64,000 bases of DNA from Thiohalospira sp051746205 (lineage in GTDB: Bacteria; Pseudomonadota; Gammaproteobacteria; Thiohalospirales; Thiohalospiraceae): assembly GCA_051746205.1 (NCBI GenBank), contig JBNJEU010000005.1, positions 1-64,000 on the forward strand. Direction: 5' to 3'. Under the pieces are notes generated by a model, which was given only the letters and a program-made list of their open reading frames with translations, made no database searches and had not been told where the DNA came from. A program made the position numbers and the translations under genes. Shown here piece after piece: positions 41,486-49,941 of this stretch (positions are counted from its first letter, which is position 1; every line of letters starts with the position of its first letter).

Positions 41486-42316
41486 TTACTCCGCGGTGGC
41501 TTCGCGCAGCAGTTCGTTGAGGCCGACCTTGCCCCGGGTCTGCGCGTCCACCTGTTTGACGATGATGGCGGCGTAGAGGCTGTGGCTGCCGTCCTTGCTC
41601 GGCAGGGAGCCGGGCACGACCACGGCGCCGGCCGGAACCCGACCCCGGATGATCTCGCCGGTCTCGCGGTTGTAGATGGGGGTGCTCTGGCCGATGAAGA
41701 CACCCATGGAGAGCACCGCGCCGGTCTCGACGATGACGCCCTCGACGATCTCGGAGCGGGCGCCGATGAAGCAGTCGTCCTCGATGATGGTCGGCGCGGC
41801 CTGGAGCGGCTCCAGTACGCCGCCGATGCCGACGCCGCCGGAGAGATGGACGTTCTTGCCGATCTGGGCGCAGGAGCCGACGGTGGCCCAGGTGTCGACC
41901 ATGGTGCCGGTGTCGACATACGCGCCGATGTTGACGTAGGAGGGCATCAGAACGACGTTGGGGGCGATGTAGGAGCCCCGGCGCACCGCCGCCGGCGGCA
42001 CCACGCGCACGCCCTCGTCGCGGAAGTCGCGGGAGTTGTGGTCGGCGTACTTCGGCGGCACCTTGTCGAAGTAGTTGGTGAAGCCGCCCTTCATGAACTC
42101 GTTGTCGTGGATCCGGAAGGAGAGCAGAACCGCCTTCTTCAGCCACTCGTTGACCACCCACTGGTCACCCGGCTTCTCGGCGACTCGGCTCTCGCCACGG
42201 TCGAGCCGGCCCATGGCCTCCTCGACGGCGTCGCGCACCAGCGTGTCGACGCTGCGCGGGGTGATGTCGGCGCGCTTTTCGAACGCCTCTTCGATGATGC
42301 TCTGGATGTCGCTCAT
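41486..42316 (-). CDS. dapD: Tetrahydrodipicolinate N-succinyltransferase
   Basis: This 276-residue enzyme succinylates tetrahydrodipicolinate using succinyl-CoA. Left-handed beta-helix hexapeptide repeats are plain from about residue 100 to 240 (YVNIGAYVDTGTMVDTWATVG and onward). The N-terminal helical domain and the length match trimeric DapD. ATG 42316 follows GGAGAA at 8 nt; a start ten codons upstream is less likely. It lies between dapC and dapE in the same direction. Confidence 0.97.
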   Translation of the reverse strand: MSDIQSIIEEAFEKRADITPRSVDTLVRDAVEEAMGRLDRGESRVAEKPGDQWVVNEWLKKAVLLSFRIHDNEFMKGGFTNYFDKVPPKYADHNSRDFRDEGVRVVPPAAVRRGSYIAPNVVLMPSYVNIGAYVDTGTMVDTWATVGSCAQIGKNVHLSGGVGIGGVLEPLQAAPTIIEDDCFIGARSEIVEGVIVETGAVLSMGVFIGQSTPIYNRETGEIIRGRVPAGAVVVPGSLPSKDGSHSLYAAIIVKQVDAQTRGKVGLNELLREATAE

Positions 42317-42342
42317 GCTCGGTTCTCCGTGGTCGGTTGAGT

Positions 42343-43539
42343 TCAAAGTGTCTCGATGAAGGCGCGGACGCGGTGGGCGGCCTCGACGCAGCGTTCAGTC
42401 TCGGCCACCAGCGCCAGGCGCACGCGGTTCTCGCCGGGGTTGGGGCCGGCGTCGAGGCCGTGGCGTTCGCGGCCCAGATAACGGCCGGGCAGGACGGTGA
42501 CGTGCTGCTCGGCGAACAGTCGGCGGGCGAATTCGGTATCGTCGATGGGCGTGCGCGGCCAGAGGTAGAAACCGGCGTCGGGGCGCCGCACCTCGAGCAC
42601 CGGCTCCAGGATCGGGAGCACGGCGTCGAAACGCGCCTGGTAGTCGGCGCGGTTGGCGGCGACGTGCCCCTCGTCGTTCCAGGCGGCGATGCTGGCGGCC
42701 TGCACCGGCGGCCCCAGGGCGCAGCCGTGGTAGGTGCGGTAGCGCAGGAAGGCGTTCAGCACCTCGGCGTCGCCGGCGACGAAACCGGAGCGCAGCCCCG
42801 GCAGGTTGGAGCGCTTGGACAGGCTGTGGAAGACCACGCAGCGGCGGAAATCGGTGTTGCCGGCGGCGGCGGCCGCCCCCAGCAGCCCCTCCGGCGCCGG
42901 CCCGTCGGCGGCGTATATCTCGGCGTAGCACTCGTCGCTGGCGATGATGAAGTCGTGGCGCTCGGCGCGCTCCAGCAGTCGGGTCAGTTGCTCGCGGTCG
43001 AGCACCGCGCCGGTGGGGTTGCCCGGGGTGCAGATGTAGAGCAGCTGGCAGCGGTCCCAGACGGCATCGGGCACGGCGTCGAAGTCGGGTCGGCCGTCCT
43101 CGCCCAGCGGCAGGTAGCCCGGCTCGGCCCCGGCCAGCAGCGCAGCACCCTCGTAGATCTGATAGAACGGATTGGGCAGCAGCACCAGCGGCCGGGCGTG
43201 GCGGTCCACCACCGCCTGGGCGAGGGCGAAGAGCGCCTCGCGGGTTCCGGCCACCGGCAGGCAGTGGCGTTCCGGATCGACGGCGTCGGCGGGCAGCCCG
43301 AAACGGCGCGTCAGCCAGCCCGCGATGGCCTGGCGTAGCGCAGGCTCGCCCCGGGTGGTGGGGTAGCGCGCCAGCATCTCCAGGTGCCCGGCGAGGGCCT
43401 CGCGGACGAACGCCGGGGCCGGGTTGCGCGGCTCGCCGATGGAGAGCGGGATCGGGTCCGGTTCCCCGGGCGGCTCGCCGAGCAGGGTCGCCAGCTTCTC
43501 GAACGGGTAGGGATGGAGGTGGTCGAGATCGGGGTTCAT
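42343..43539 (-). CDS. dapC: Succinyldiaminopimelate transaminase
   Basis: This class I/II PLP aminotransferase of 398 residues converts N-succinyl-2-amino-6-ketopimelate to N-succinyl-diaminopimelate. The PLP lysine lies in SLSKRSNLPGLRSGF (about residue 235); CTPGNPTG and SDECYAEIY are also family motifs. ATG 43539 starts MNPDLDHLHPYPFEKL, typical of the DapC family. A strong hairpin lies upstream in the leader (43577-43608). The dapC-dapD-dapE order makes the succinylase branch of lysine synthesis. Confidence 0.93.
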   Translation of the reverse strand: MNPDLDHLHPYPFEKLATLLGEPPGEPDPIPLSIGEPRNPAPAFVREALAGHLEMLARYPTTRGEPALRQAIAGWLTRRFGLPADAVDPERHCLPVAGTREALFALAQAVVDRHARPLVLLPNPFYQIYEGAALLAGAEPGYLPLGEDGRPDFDAVPDAVWDRCQLLYICTPGNPTGAVLDREQLTRLLERAERHDFIIASDECYAEIYAADGPAPEGLLGAAAAAGNTDFRRCVVFHSLSKRSNLPGLRSGFVAGDAEVLNAFLRYRTYHGCALGPPVQAASIAAWNDEGHVAANRADYQARFDAVLPILEPVLEVRRPDAGFYLWPRTPIDDTEFARRLFAEQHVTVLPGRYLGRERHGLDAGPNPGENRVRLALVAETERCVEAAHRVRAFIETL

Positions 43540-43576
43540 GGGGCGGTGCCGTAAGTAGGCTCTTCGAGATTGTGCT

Positions 43577-43608
43577 GAAGGCCGGAACCGTGGCGGTGTC
43601 CGGCCTTC
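43577..43608 (-). promoter_or_regulatory. Hairpin in the dapC leader region
   Basis: A 10-bp perfect inverted repeat (GAAGGCCGGA / TCCGGCCTTC) encloses a second pairing (ACCG/CGGT), making a near-continuous 14-bp stem 38-69 bp upstream of the dapC start. There is no T-run on either strand, so it is not a normal terminator. It may be an attenuator or mRNA-stability element. Too small to be a lysine riboswitch. Confidence 0.5.
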
Positions 43609-43780
43609 AAGCCCGGCGTGAATCCGTTTGCGCGCCATTGTACGACAACGAACCCCTCCGGAGAACAGTGAAAACCGGAACGGATAATCTATGGGCAGAT
43701 CCGCGCCGTCCCCTGCGTTATCATTGGTCCCATCAGCCACCTGGCACTCCACCCAGAACAACCACCGGAGGACTCGAACC

Positions 43781-44608
43781 ATGGCCGTGGATATCGCCAC
43801 GCTGTCACTGCCCGCCCTCTCCCCGGAAGGGATGAAGGTCCTGGAAATGGTCGAGGCCCCCGATGCGGAGGTGGGGCCGGTTTCCGAGGCCGTCGCCCAT
43901 GACCCATTGCTGAGCAGTACCCTGCTGAGCATCGCGAATTCACCGGCCTACCGGCGGCGCACCGAGCTGACCAACGCCCGCCACGCGGTGAGCATGCTCG
44001 GGCTGAAGAAGGTGCGCATGGCGGTGATGGTGGTGGCCATGCGCCAGTCGCGCCAGCAGGGCGGGGCGATTCTGGAGGGACTCTGGGAACACGCCTTTGC
44101 CATGGCGGCGCTGATGCGCCGCATCGCCGGACGGGGGCCATCGACCCTGGCCGACGATCTGGAGTTTACCGGATTGATGCACGACATGGGCGCGCTGGTC
44201 CTGGCGGCCAATTACCCCGATGCCTACCGCACCCTGTTCCAGGAGGCGGCCGCCGAGGAGGCCGATATTCTGGCCGCCGAGCGAGCCGTATTCGGTGTCG
44301 ATCGCAGCACCGTGCTCGCCGGCATGGGGGAACGGTTGCACCTGCCCGGGATCATCCTCGAGGCGGAGGCCGCCTTCCGTGCCGGGGCCGATGTCGGCTC
44401 CGCCGAGGGCGAGGTGGAGACCCATCACGCGGTGCTCGCCCTGGCCCACCATCTGGACCGCATGGCCCACGCCGGCAGTCAGCGACCCCGCGAGCCTGTC
44501 GGGCCGAAGGCGGAGACCCTTCGGCGTGCCCTGAACCTCGGCGCGGAGGACATCGACGACCTCGTGGATGAATTCGAATCGCTGCTCGACGAGAGCCTGA
44601 GTATCTGA
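43781..44608 (+). CDS. HDOD domain protein, first of a tandem pair
   Basis: This 275-residue cytoplasmic protein consists mainly of one HDOD domain (about 10-205), with the family patterns HDPLLSSTLLSIANSPAYRR and NARHAVSMLGLKKVRMAVM. It keeps an HD-like pair in GLMHDMGAL, unusual for HDOD proteins. HDOD domains relay signals by protein contact and often accompany cyclic di-GMP networks. ATG 43781 follows CCGGAGGA. The paralogue starts 10 bp after its stop. The target is unknown. Confidence 0.88.
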   Translation: MAVDIATLSLPALSPEGMKVLEMVEAPDAEVGPVSEAVAHDPLLSSTLLSIANSPAYRRRTELTNARHAVSMLGLKKVRMAVMVVAMRQSRQQGGAILEGLWEHAFAMAALMRRIAGRGPSTLADDLEFTGLMHDMGALVLAANYPDAYRTLFQEAAAEEADILAAERAVFGVDRSTVLAGMGERLHLPGIILEAEAAFRAGADVGSAEGEVETHHAVLALAHHLDRMAHAGSQRPREPVGPKAETLRRALNLGAEDIDDLVDEFESLLDESLSI

Positions 44609-44617
44609 GGAGTCTCC

Positions 44618-45451
44618 ATGAATTCCGAATTCATTTCGGTGAAGATGCCGAGCATCGCCCCCAGTGGACGCCAGGTCCTGGCGATGCTGGAAGAGGACAA
44701 TCCCGACATGCTGCGGCTTACCGAGGCCATCGTGCATGATCCGGTGCTGGCCAGTGCGGTGTTGAAGTACGCCAATGCGCCGATGTACCGGCGCATGGTG
44801 GAGGTCACCAACGTCCGGCAGGCGATCAGCATCCTCGGTCTGCGCAACGTGCGCCTGGCGGTGATGGTGGCGAGCATGCGCAGCTTCTCCGATCCTTACG
44901 CACACAGCCCCATCGCCGAGGCGCTGTGGACTCACAGCTTTGCCATGGCCGGGCTCACCAAGGCCATCGCCCAGATGGCCGCGCCGCAGATGGCGGAAGA
45001 TCTGGAACTCACCGGCCTGCTCCACGAGATGGGCGGCCTGATCCTGCTGACCAACTTTCCCGAAGAGTATCAACAGGTGGTGCGCGAGGCGCTGGCGGAA
45101 GGCGCCTACATCGAGGACCGCGAGAAGGATTTCTTCGGGGTGACCCATAACGAACTGGTGTCGCGTCTCATCGACGAGATCCGCCTGCCCGACGTGACCC
45201 TGGGGGCGATTACCGACTTTCCCTTCATGCGCGACATCCAGATGGTTGAACGGGAGGTGGACTACCACATCGCCATCCTGGCCCTGGCCCATCACATCTA
45301 CGAGGCCAGCGGCCGGGATCCGGACCATCCGCTGGAACGCTATCCCGGTCAGCGCGAGGAACTGATGGCTCTGCTCGAACTGAGCGAGGAAGACATGGTC
45401 TCCCTGAGCGAGCAGTTCGACGCCATTCAGGCCGATCTGCTATCCCGCTGA
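44618..45451 (+). CDS. HDOD domain protein, second of a tandem pair
   Basis: This 277-residue paralogue of the preceding gene has the same layout (HDPVLASAVLKYANAPMYRR and NVRQAISILGLRNVRLAVM). The position corresponding to HD in its neighbour reads LLHEMGGL, so one metal ligand is altered. Tandem duplication is likely, as the two align along their length. It ends 12 bp inside the 3' end of the convergent glnD. Confidence 0.88.
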   Translation: MNSEFISVKMPSIAPSGRQVLAMLEEDNPDMLRLTEAIVHDPVLASAVLKYANAPMYRRMVEVTNVRQAISILGLRNVRLAVMVASMRSFSDPYAHSPIAEALWTHSFAMAGLTKAIAQMAAPQMAEDLELTGLLHEMGGLILLTNFPEEYQQVVREALAEGAYIEDREKDFFGVTHNELVSRLIDEIRLPDVTLGAITDFPFMRDIQMVEREVDYHIAILALAHHIYEASGRDPDHPLERYPGQREELMALLELSEEDMVSLSEQFDAIQADLLSR

Positions 45452-48136
45452 GCGCTGCTGCGTCTCCGCGCCATTGTCCACGGCGGCGCGGATCCGTTCC
45501 GCCAGCCCGTTGATGAGCCCGGGATCCTTGAGGGGACGACCCTGGTCGTCGGTGACGAAGAAGATGTCCTCGGCGCGCTCGCCCAGGGTGGTGATCTTGG
45601 CGTTCTGGATCCGCAACCCGGCGTCGAGGAGTTCGGCGCCGATGAGGGCCAGCAGTCCCGGTCGATCGGCGGTTTCCACGCGTAGCACGGTACGCTGATT
45701 GCCCGGATCCTCGCGCAGGTCCACCCGGGTGGCCAACGGAAAGTGCTTGAGCTGGCGCGAGATCCGGTGGCTCGGATGGACCATCTCCTCGATCGGACGA
45801 GCCAGTCCGTTCCGCAGTGCGGCCTCGATTTCGGTGATGCGCTCACCGCTGCTGATGGATTCGCCGTTCTCCTCGAGGATGGTGAAGCTGTTGAGGGTCT
45901 GGCCGTCGCGGGAAGTGACGATGCGGGCGTCGGCCACTGTCAGCCCCAGCTGTTCCAGCACCGAGGTGGTGCGCACGAAGATGGTCGGGTCGACGGGGGC
46001 GTGGATGAACAGTTCGGTGCCCCCGCGCTGGGTCTTCTGGCGGAACTGGATAAGAGGCCCCTCCGGATGGCCGCGCTGAAGGATGGCCTGGGCGTGCCAG
46101 ACCAGTTCGTCGGCGCTGTAGCGGCGGAAATACTCATCGTCGAAGTTCTGCCACAGCGCCTCCAGGGCGTCGGGAGCCAGGGCATGGTGGTGTAGCTGGG
46201 CGCGCGCCTCTTCCTTGTGCTGTTCCACCATTTCCGCCTGATCCAGTCGGTTGTCCAGACCACGCTCCAGGGCATCACGGGTGGCGTGGTAGAGTTCCGC
46301 CAGCAGGGCGTCCTTCCAGTCGTTCCAGACCGTGGGGCTGGTGGCGCGCATGTCCGCCACCGTCAGCAGATAGAGACCGTCCAGGTGGCGGCGATCGCCG
46401 ACCCGCGCGGCGAAGGCGTTGATGACCTCCGGGTCGCTGATGTCCTTGCGCTGGGCGGTGGTGGAGAAGAGCAGATGGTGGCGGACCAGCCAGACCACCA
46501 GCTCCGTCTCGGACGCCGAGAGGCCGTGGGCGGTGCAGAAGTTCTCGGCGTCCTCGGCCCCCAGTTCCGAGTGGTCGCCGCCGCGCCCCTTGGCAATGTC
46601 GTGGAACAGCGCCGCAAGATAGAGCAGCTCCGGTTGCGTCTGCTCGGCGATGAGCGAAGAGCTGAGCGGAAACTCGTGGGCGAAGTCGGGTACCGTGAAG
46701 CGGCGCAGATTGCGCACCACGAACAGGGTGTGCTGATCCACGGTGTAGGCGTGGAAGAGATCGTGCTGCATCTGGCCGACGATCTCGCCGAAGGCGGGAA
46801 TGTAGGCGGCCAGCACGCCGTAGCGATTCATCCGGCGCAGCTCGTGGGTGACCCCGCGCGGCTGGCGGAGGAACTCCAGGAACAGCGAGCGGGCGCGCGG
46901 ATCGGCGCGGAAATCGGCGTCGATGAGGTGGCGGTGGTCGCGCACGAGGCGGATGGTATTGGCGCGTACCCCCTGGAGTTCCGGATGGCGCGCCTTGACC
47001 AGGAAGAGTTCGAGCAGCGCGGTCGGCTCCTCGGTGAAAACCCCCGAATGGGCCACTTCGATGAAGCCGCGCTGCGCCTGGAAACGGCTGTTGAGCGGGC
47101 GCGGCTCCTCCGCCGGTTCGTCGGTCAGCAGGATCTCCTCCTGGAAGAGCTGCAGCAGGAGTTCATTGAGCCGGCGCAGCTCGGTGATGGTGCGGTAGTA
47201 TGCTTTCATGAAGTGTTCCACCGCCAGCCGCCGCGTGTCATCGGTATAACCGAATTCCCGGGCCAGTGCGCGCTGGTGGTCGAACAGCAGCCGATCCTCG
47301 CGCCGACCGGTGAGGACATGGAGACCGAATCGGACCCGCCAGAGGAAGGCCTGACCCTCCGCCAGGGCCGTGTATTCGTGCTCGGTGAGGAAGCCGTGGC
47401 CCACCAGCGAGTACAGGGTGTCGGCATTGAAGTGGCGCTTGGCCACCCAGCCGATCATCTGGATGTCGCGCAGGCCGCCGGGGCTCTCCTTCACATTGGG
47501 TTCGAGGTTGTGGGCGGTGTCGTGGTACTTGCGGTGGCGGGTGATCTGTTCCCGCCACTTGGCTTCGAAAAAGGCGCGGCTGTTCCAGAGCCGATCGGGG
47601 CCGGTACGCGCCCGCATCCCCTCGAACAGGCCGGTATCGCCGGCGATGCGGCGTGCCTCCATCATGTTGGTGGCCACGGTGATGTCGCGGCGCGATTCCA
47701 TTTCGCAATCGGCCACGCTGCGCACGCTCTGGCCGACCTCCAGTCCGATGTCCCAGAGGAAGGTCAGGAAGGCGCTCAGCGCCTCTTCCGGCGGTTCCTC
47801 GGTCTCGGGCAGCAGGATCATGATGTCGACGTCGGAGCCGAGATGGAGCTCGCCGCGGCCATAGCCGCCGACCGCGATCAGGGCGAGGCGCTCTGCGACC
47901 CCGGTCGGGAGCCAGTGCGCCCAGGCACGCCGAAGCAGGGCGTCCGCTACGGCCGCACGGCCATGCACGAGTTCGGTGATCGGCCGTCCTTCGTGGAAGG
48001 CCTCGGCGAGGGTGGTGCGAGTGCGATCCAGGACCTCCCGGAACAGCGCATGGGGAGGCTCGCCGGCGGCCAGTCGCCGGTCCAGAGCCGCCTCGTTCAG
48101 CAGCCAGGGAACCGGAGAGGGATCCGGCTGGGTCAA
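45440..48136 (-). CDS. glnD: PII uridylyltransferase/uridylyl-removing enzyme
   Basis: This bifunctional sensor of glutamine modifies PII proteins and so controls nitrogen assimilation. It has about 898 residues, the usual length. The nucleotidyltransferase motif is GGYGRGELHLGSDVDIMIL (about 100), followed by the HD uridylyl-removing domain (HDIAKGRGGDHSELG, about 510), and two C-terminal ACT domains (about 700-890). The start is TTG 48136, overlapping the map stop (TTGA); the open frame further upstream only shadows map. map-glnD-dapC-dapD is a known neighbourhood, here split by the HDOD pair. Confidence 0.96.
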   Translation of the reverse strand: MTQPDPSPVPWLLNEAALDRRLAAGEPPHALFREVLDRTRTTLAEAFHEGRPITELVHGRAAVADALLRRAWAHWLPTGVAERLALIAVGGYGRGELHLGSDVDIMILLPETEEPPEEALSAFLTFLWDIGLEVGQSVRSVADCEMESRRDITVATNMMEARRIAGDTGLFEGMRARTGPDRLWNSRAFFEAKWREQITRHRKYHDTAHNLEPNVKESPGGLRDIQMIGWVAKRHFNADTLYSLVGHGFLTEHEYTALAEGQAFLWRVRFGLHVLTGRREDRLLFDHQRALAREFGYTDDTRRLAVEHFMKAYYRTITELRRLNELLLQLFQEEILLTDEPAEEPRPLNSRFQAQRGFIEVAHSGVFTEEPTALLELFLVKARHPELQGVRANTIRLVRDHRHLIDADFRADPRARSLFLEFLRQPRGVTHELRRMNRYGVLAAYIPAFGEIVGQMQHDLFHAYTVDQHTLFVVRNLRRFTVPDFAHEFPLSSSLIAEQTQPELLYLAALFHDIAKGRGGDHSELGAEDAENFCTAHGLSASETELVVWLVRHHLLFSTTAQRKDISDPEVINAFAARVGDRRHLDGLYLLTVADMRATSPTVWNDWKDALLAELYHATRDALERGLDNRLDQAEMVEQHKEEARAQLHHHALAPDALEALWQNFDDEYFRRYSADELVWHAQAILQRGHPEGPLIQFRQKTQRGGTELFIHAPVDPTIFVRTTSVLEQLGLTVADARIVTSRDGQTLNSFTILEENGESISSGERITEIEAALRNGLARPIEEMVHPSHRISRQLKHFPLATRVDLREDPGNQRTVLRVETADRPGLLALIGAELLDAGLRIQNAKITTLGERAEDIFFVTDDQGRPLKDPGLINGLAERIRAAVDNGAETQQRSAG

Positions 48137-48900
48137 ACGGGGTCTCCGTCGCGCCGGGTCAGGATCTCGTGGCCGTCCTCGGTGACCAGCAGGGTGTGTT
48201 CCCACTGGGCGGAGAGGCTGCGGTCCTTGGTGACCACGGTCCAGTCGTCCTTGAGGACCTTCACATCGCGCTTGCCGAGGTTCACCATCGGCTCGATGGT
48301 GAAGGTCATGCCCGGCTCCAGGGCGAGACCGGTGCCCGCCTCGCCGTAGTGGAGCACCTGCGGCTCCTCGTGGAACTTGCGCCCGATCCCGTGGCCGCAG
48401 TATTCGCGCACCACGGTGCAGTCGTTCTTCTCGGCGTGGCGCTGGATGGCGTGGCCGATGTCGCCCAGACGCACACCGGGGGCGACCATGTCGATGCCGA
48501 CCACCAGGCACTCGTGGGCGATGCGGCAGATCCGCTCGCCGCGCACGGTCGGCTTGCCCACCTGGTACATCTTGCTGGTGTCGCCGTGGTAGCCGTCCTT
48601 GATCACGGTGACGTCGATGTTGACGATGTCGCCGTCCTTGAGCTTCTTGTCGCCCGGGATCCCGTGGCAGACCACGTGGTTCACCGAGGTGCAGACCGAC
48701 TTCGGGAAGCCGTGGTAGTTGAGCGGCGCGGGGATGGCGTCCTGCTCGTTGACGATGTAGTCGTGGGCCAGGCGGTCCAGCTCGTCGGTGGTCACCCCGG
48801 GCTGCACACGGGGTTCCAGCATGGCCAGAACGTCGGCGGCCAGTCGGCCGGCCACGCGCATCTTCTCGATCTCGTCGGCGGTCTTGATGGATACGGTCAT
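48133..48900 (-). CDS. map: Methionine aminopeptidase type I
   Basis: This 255-residue enzyme removes the initiator methionine from nascent proteins. Five metal ligands are in place: NIDVTVIKDGYHGDTS contains the two aspartates, and GHGIGRKFHEEP, TFTIEPM and SAQWEHTLLVTEDG supply the histidine and glutamates. ATG 48900 gives MTVSIKTADEIEKMR; the longer frame to 49125 crosses the rpsB promoter and is rejected. It is divergent from rpsB, the classical arrangement. Confidence 0.97.
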   Translation of the reverse strand: MTVSIKTADEIEKMRVAGRLAADVLAMLEPRVQPGVTTDELDRLAHDYIVNEQDAIPAPLNYHGFPKSVCTSVNHVVCHGIPGDKKLKDGDIVNIDVTVIKDGYHGDTSKMYQVGKPTVRGERICRIAHECLVVGIDMVAPGVRLGDIGHAIQRHAEKNDCTVVREYCGHGIGRKFHEEPQVLHYGEAGTGLALEPGMTFTIEPMVNLGKRDVKVLKDDWTVVTKDRSLSAQWEHTLLVTEDGHEILTRRDGDPV

Positions 48901-48941
48901 TGTGGGAGGGTTCCTGGAACCGCGTGAAAGCGGTCTGTGGT

Positions 48942-48971
48942 TTGTCGTGCAAGGACGTTCCATGGTATAAA
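48942..48971 (+). promoter_or_regulatory. Probable rpsB promoter
   Basis: TTGTCG (48942-48947) and TATAAA (48966-48971) are separated by 18 bp. Transcription would start near 48979, followed by a GC-rich discriminator (CGCGCGCC), which is typical of stringently controlled ribosomal promoters. It lies in the divergent map-rpsB gap. Confidence 0.65.
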
Positions 48972-48978
48972 TCGCGCG

Positions 48979-49127
48979 CCGTTTAGGCAAATCACTCCCA
49001 CCATGACGCCCGTGCGGCCCGTGGGGGAAATACACACACGCACCGATAGAAACGCCCGCCAGGGTGCTCCGCAAGGGGTTGGTGGTCGGGGTGCGTGGAG
49101 GCTCAACCCTGAAAAAGGAAATCAACC
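48979..49127 (+). promoter_or_regulatory. rpsB mRNA leader, candidate S2 autoregulatory element
   Basis: The leader is about 149 nt. CACGCACC (49037-49044) can pair with GGTGCGTG (49090-49097). GGGTTG (about 49076-49081) can pair with CAACCC (about 49104-49109), which crosses the first helix, so the two are alternatives or a pseudoknot. Autogenous control of rpsB-tsf by S2 through a structured leader is known in Gammaproteobacteria; that these helices do it is inference. AAAAGGAA precedes the start codon. Confidence 0.5.
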
Positions 49128-49937
49128 ATGTCCGATATCTCCATGCGCAACCTGCTGGAGGCCGGTGTCCATTTCGGCCATCAGACGCGCTACTGGAACC
49201 CGCAGATGGCTCCGTACATCTTCGGCGCCCGCAACAAGATCCACATCATTAACCTGGAAAAGACCCTGCCGCTCTTCCAGGAGGCCCAGAACTTCGTCGG
49301 TAGCCTGGCCGCGCGCAAGGGCAAGATCCTCTTCGTCGGCACCAAGCGCGCCGCCCAGGACGTGGTCCGCGACGAGGCGCTGCGCTGCGGCATGCCGTAT
49401 GTGAACCATCGCTGGCTCGGCGGCATGCTCACCAACTTCAAGACCGTGCGCCAGTCCATCCGCCGCCTGAAGGAACTCGAGACCATGCGCGACGACGGGA
49501 CCTTCGACCGCCTTCGCAAGAAGGAAGCGATGATGCTTTCCCGCGAACTGGACAAGCTCGAGCGCGGTCTCGGCGGCATCAAGGACATGGGCGGTCTGCC
49601 CGACGCGATGTTCGTGGTCGACGTCGGCTACGAGAAGAACGCCATTGCCGAGGCCAACAAGCTCGGCATCCCGGTCATCGGCATCGTCGATACCAACAAC
49701 AGCCCCAAGGGCGTCGATTACGTGATCCCGGGCAACGATGATGCCCTGCGTGCCGTGCGCATCTACGTCAAGGGCATTGCCGACGCCATTGAAGACGGTC
49801 GCCGTTCCAGCGGCCACGCCGTCGCCGATGATTTCGTCGAAATGGACGAGACCGAGACCACCGATGAGGCCGCCGAAGCCGCCGCCACCGCGCCGGAGAC
49901 CGAGGCGGTCGTCGAAGCATCCGAAGCGAGGACTTGA
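49128..49937 (+). CDS. rpsB: 30S ribosomal protein S2
   Basis: This 269-residue ribosomal protein has the standard start MSDISMRNLLEAGVHFGHQTR and the conserved NPQMAPYIFGARN and HRWLGGMLTNF. An acidic C-terminal extension (about residues 225-269, rich in Glu, Thr and Ala) is longer than in E. coli. It begins the rpsB-tsf-pyrH-frr-uppS-cdsA operon; tsf follows after 4 bp. Confidence 0.99.
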   Translation: MSDISMRNLLEAGVHFGHQTRYWNPQMAPYIFGARNKIHIINLEKTLPLFQEAQNFVGSLAARKGKILFVGTKRAAQDVVRDEALRCGMPYVNHRWLGGMLTNFKTVRQSIRRLKELETMRDDGTFDRLRKKEAMMLSRELDKLERGLGGIKDMGGLPDAMFVVDVGYEKNAIAEANKLGIPVIGIVDTNNSPKGVDYVIPGNDDALRAVRIYVKGIADAIEDGRRSSGHAVADDFVEMDETETTDEAAEAAATAPETEAVVEASEART

Positions 49938-49941
49938 ACCG

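Noticed and set aside
43577..43608. Lysine riboswitch before dapC
   Set aside because: Only a single hairpin of about 32 nt is present; the lysine riboswitch needs a five-helix core of about 170 nt.
46217..48349. Long open frame (710 codons) on the plus strand opposite glnD
   Set aside because: Antisense shadow of glnD; no ribosome binding site or family resemblance.
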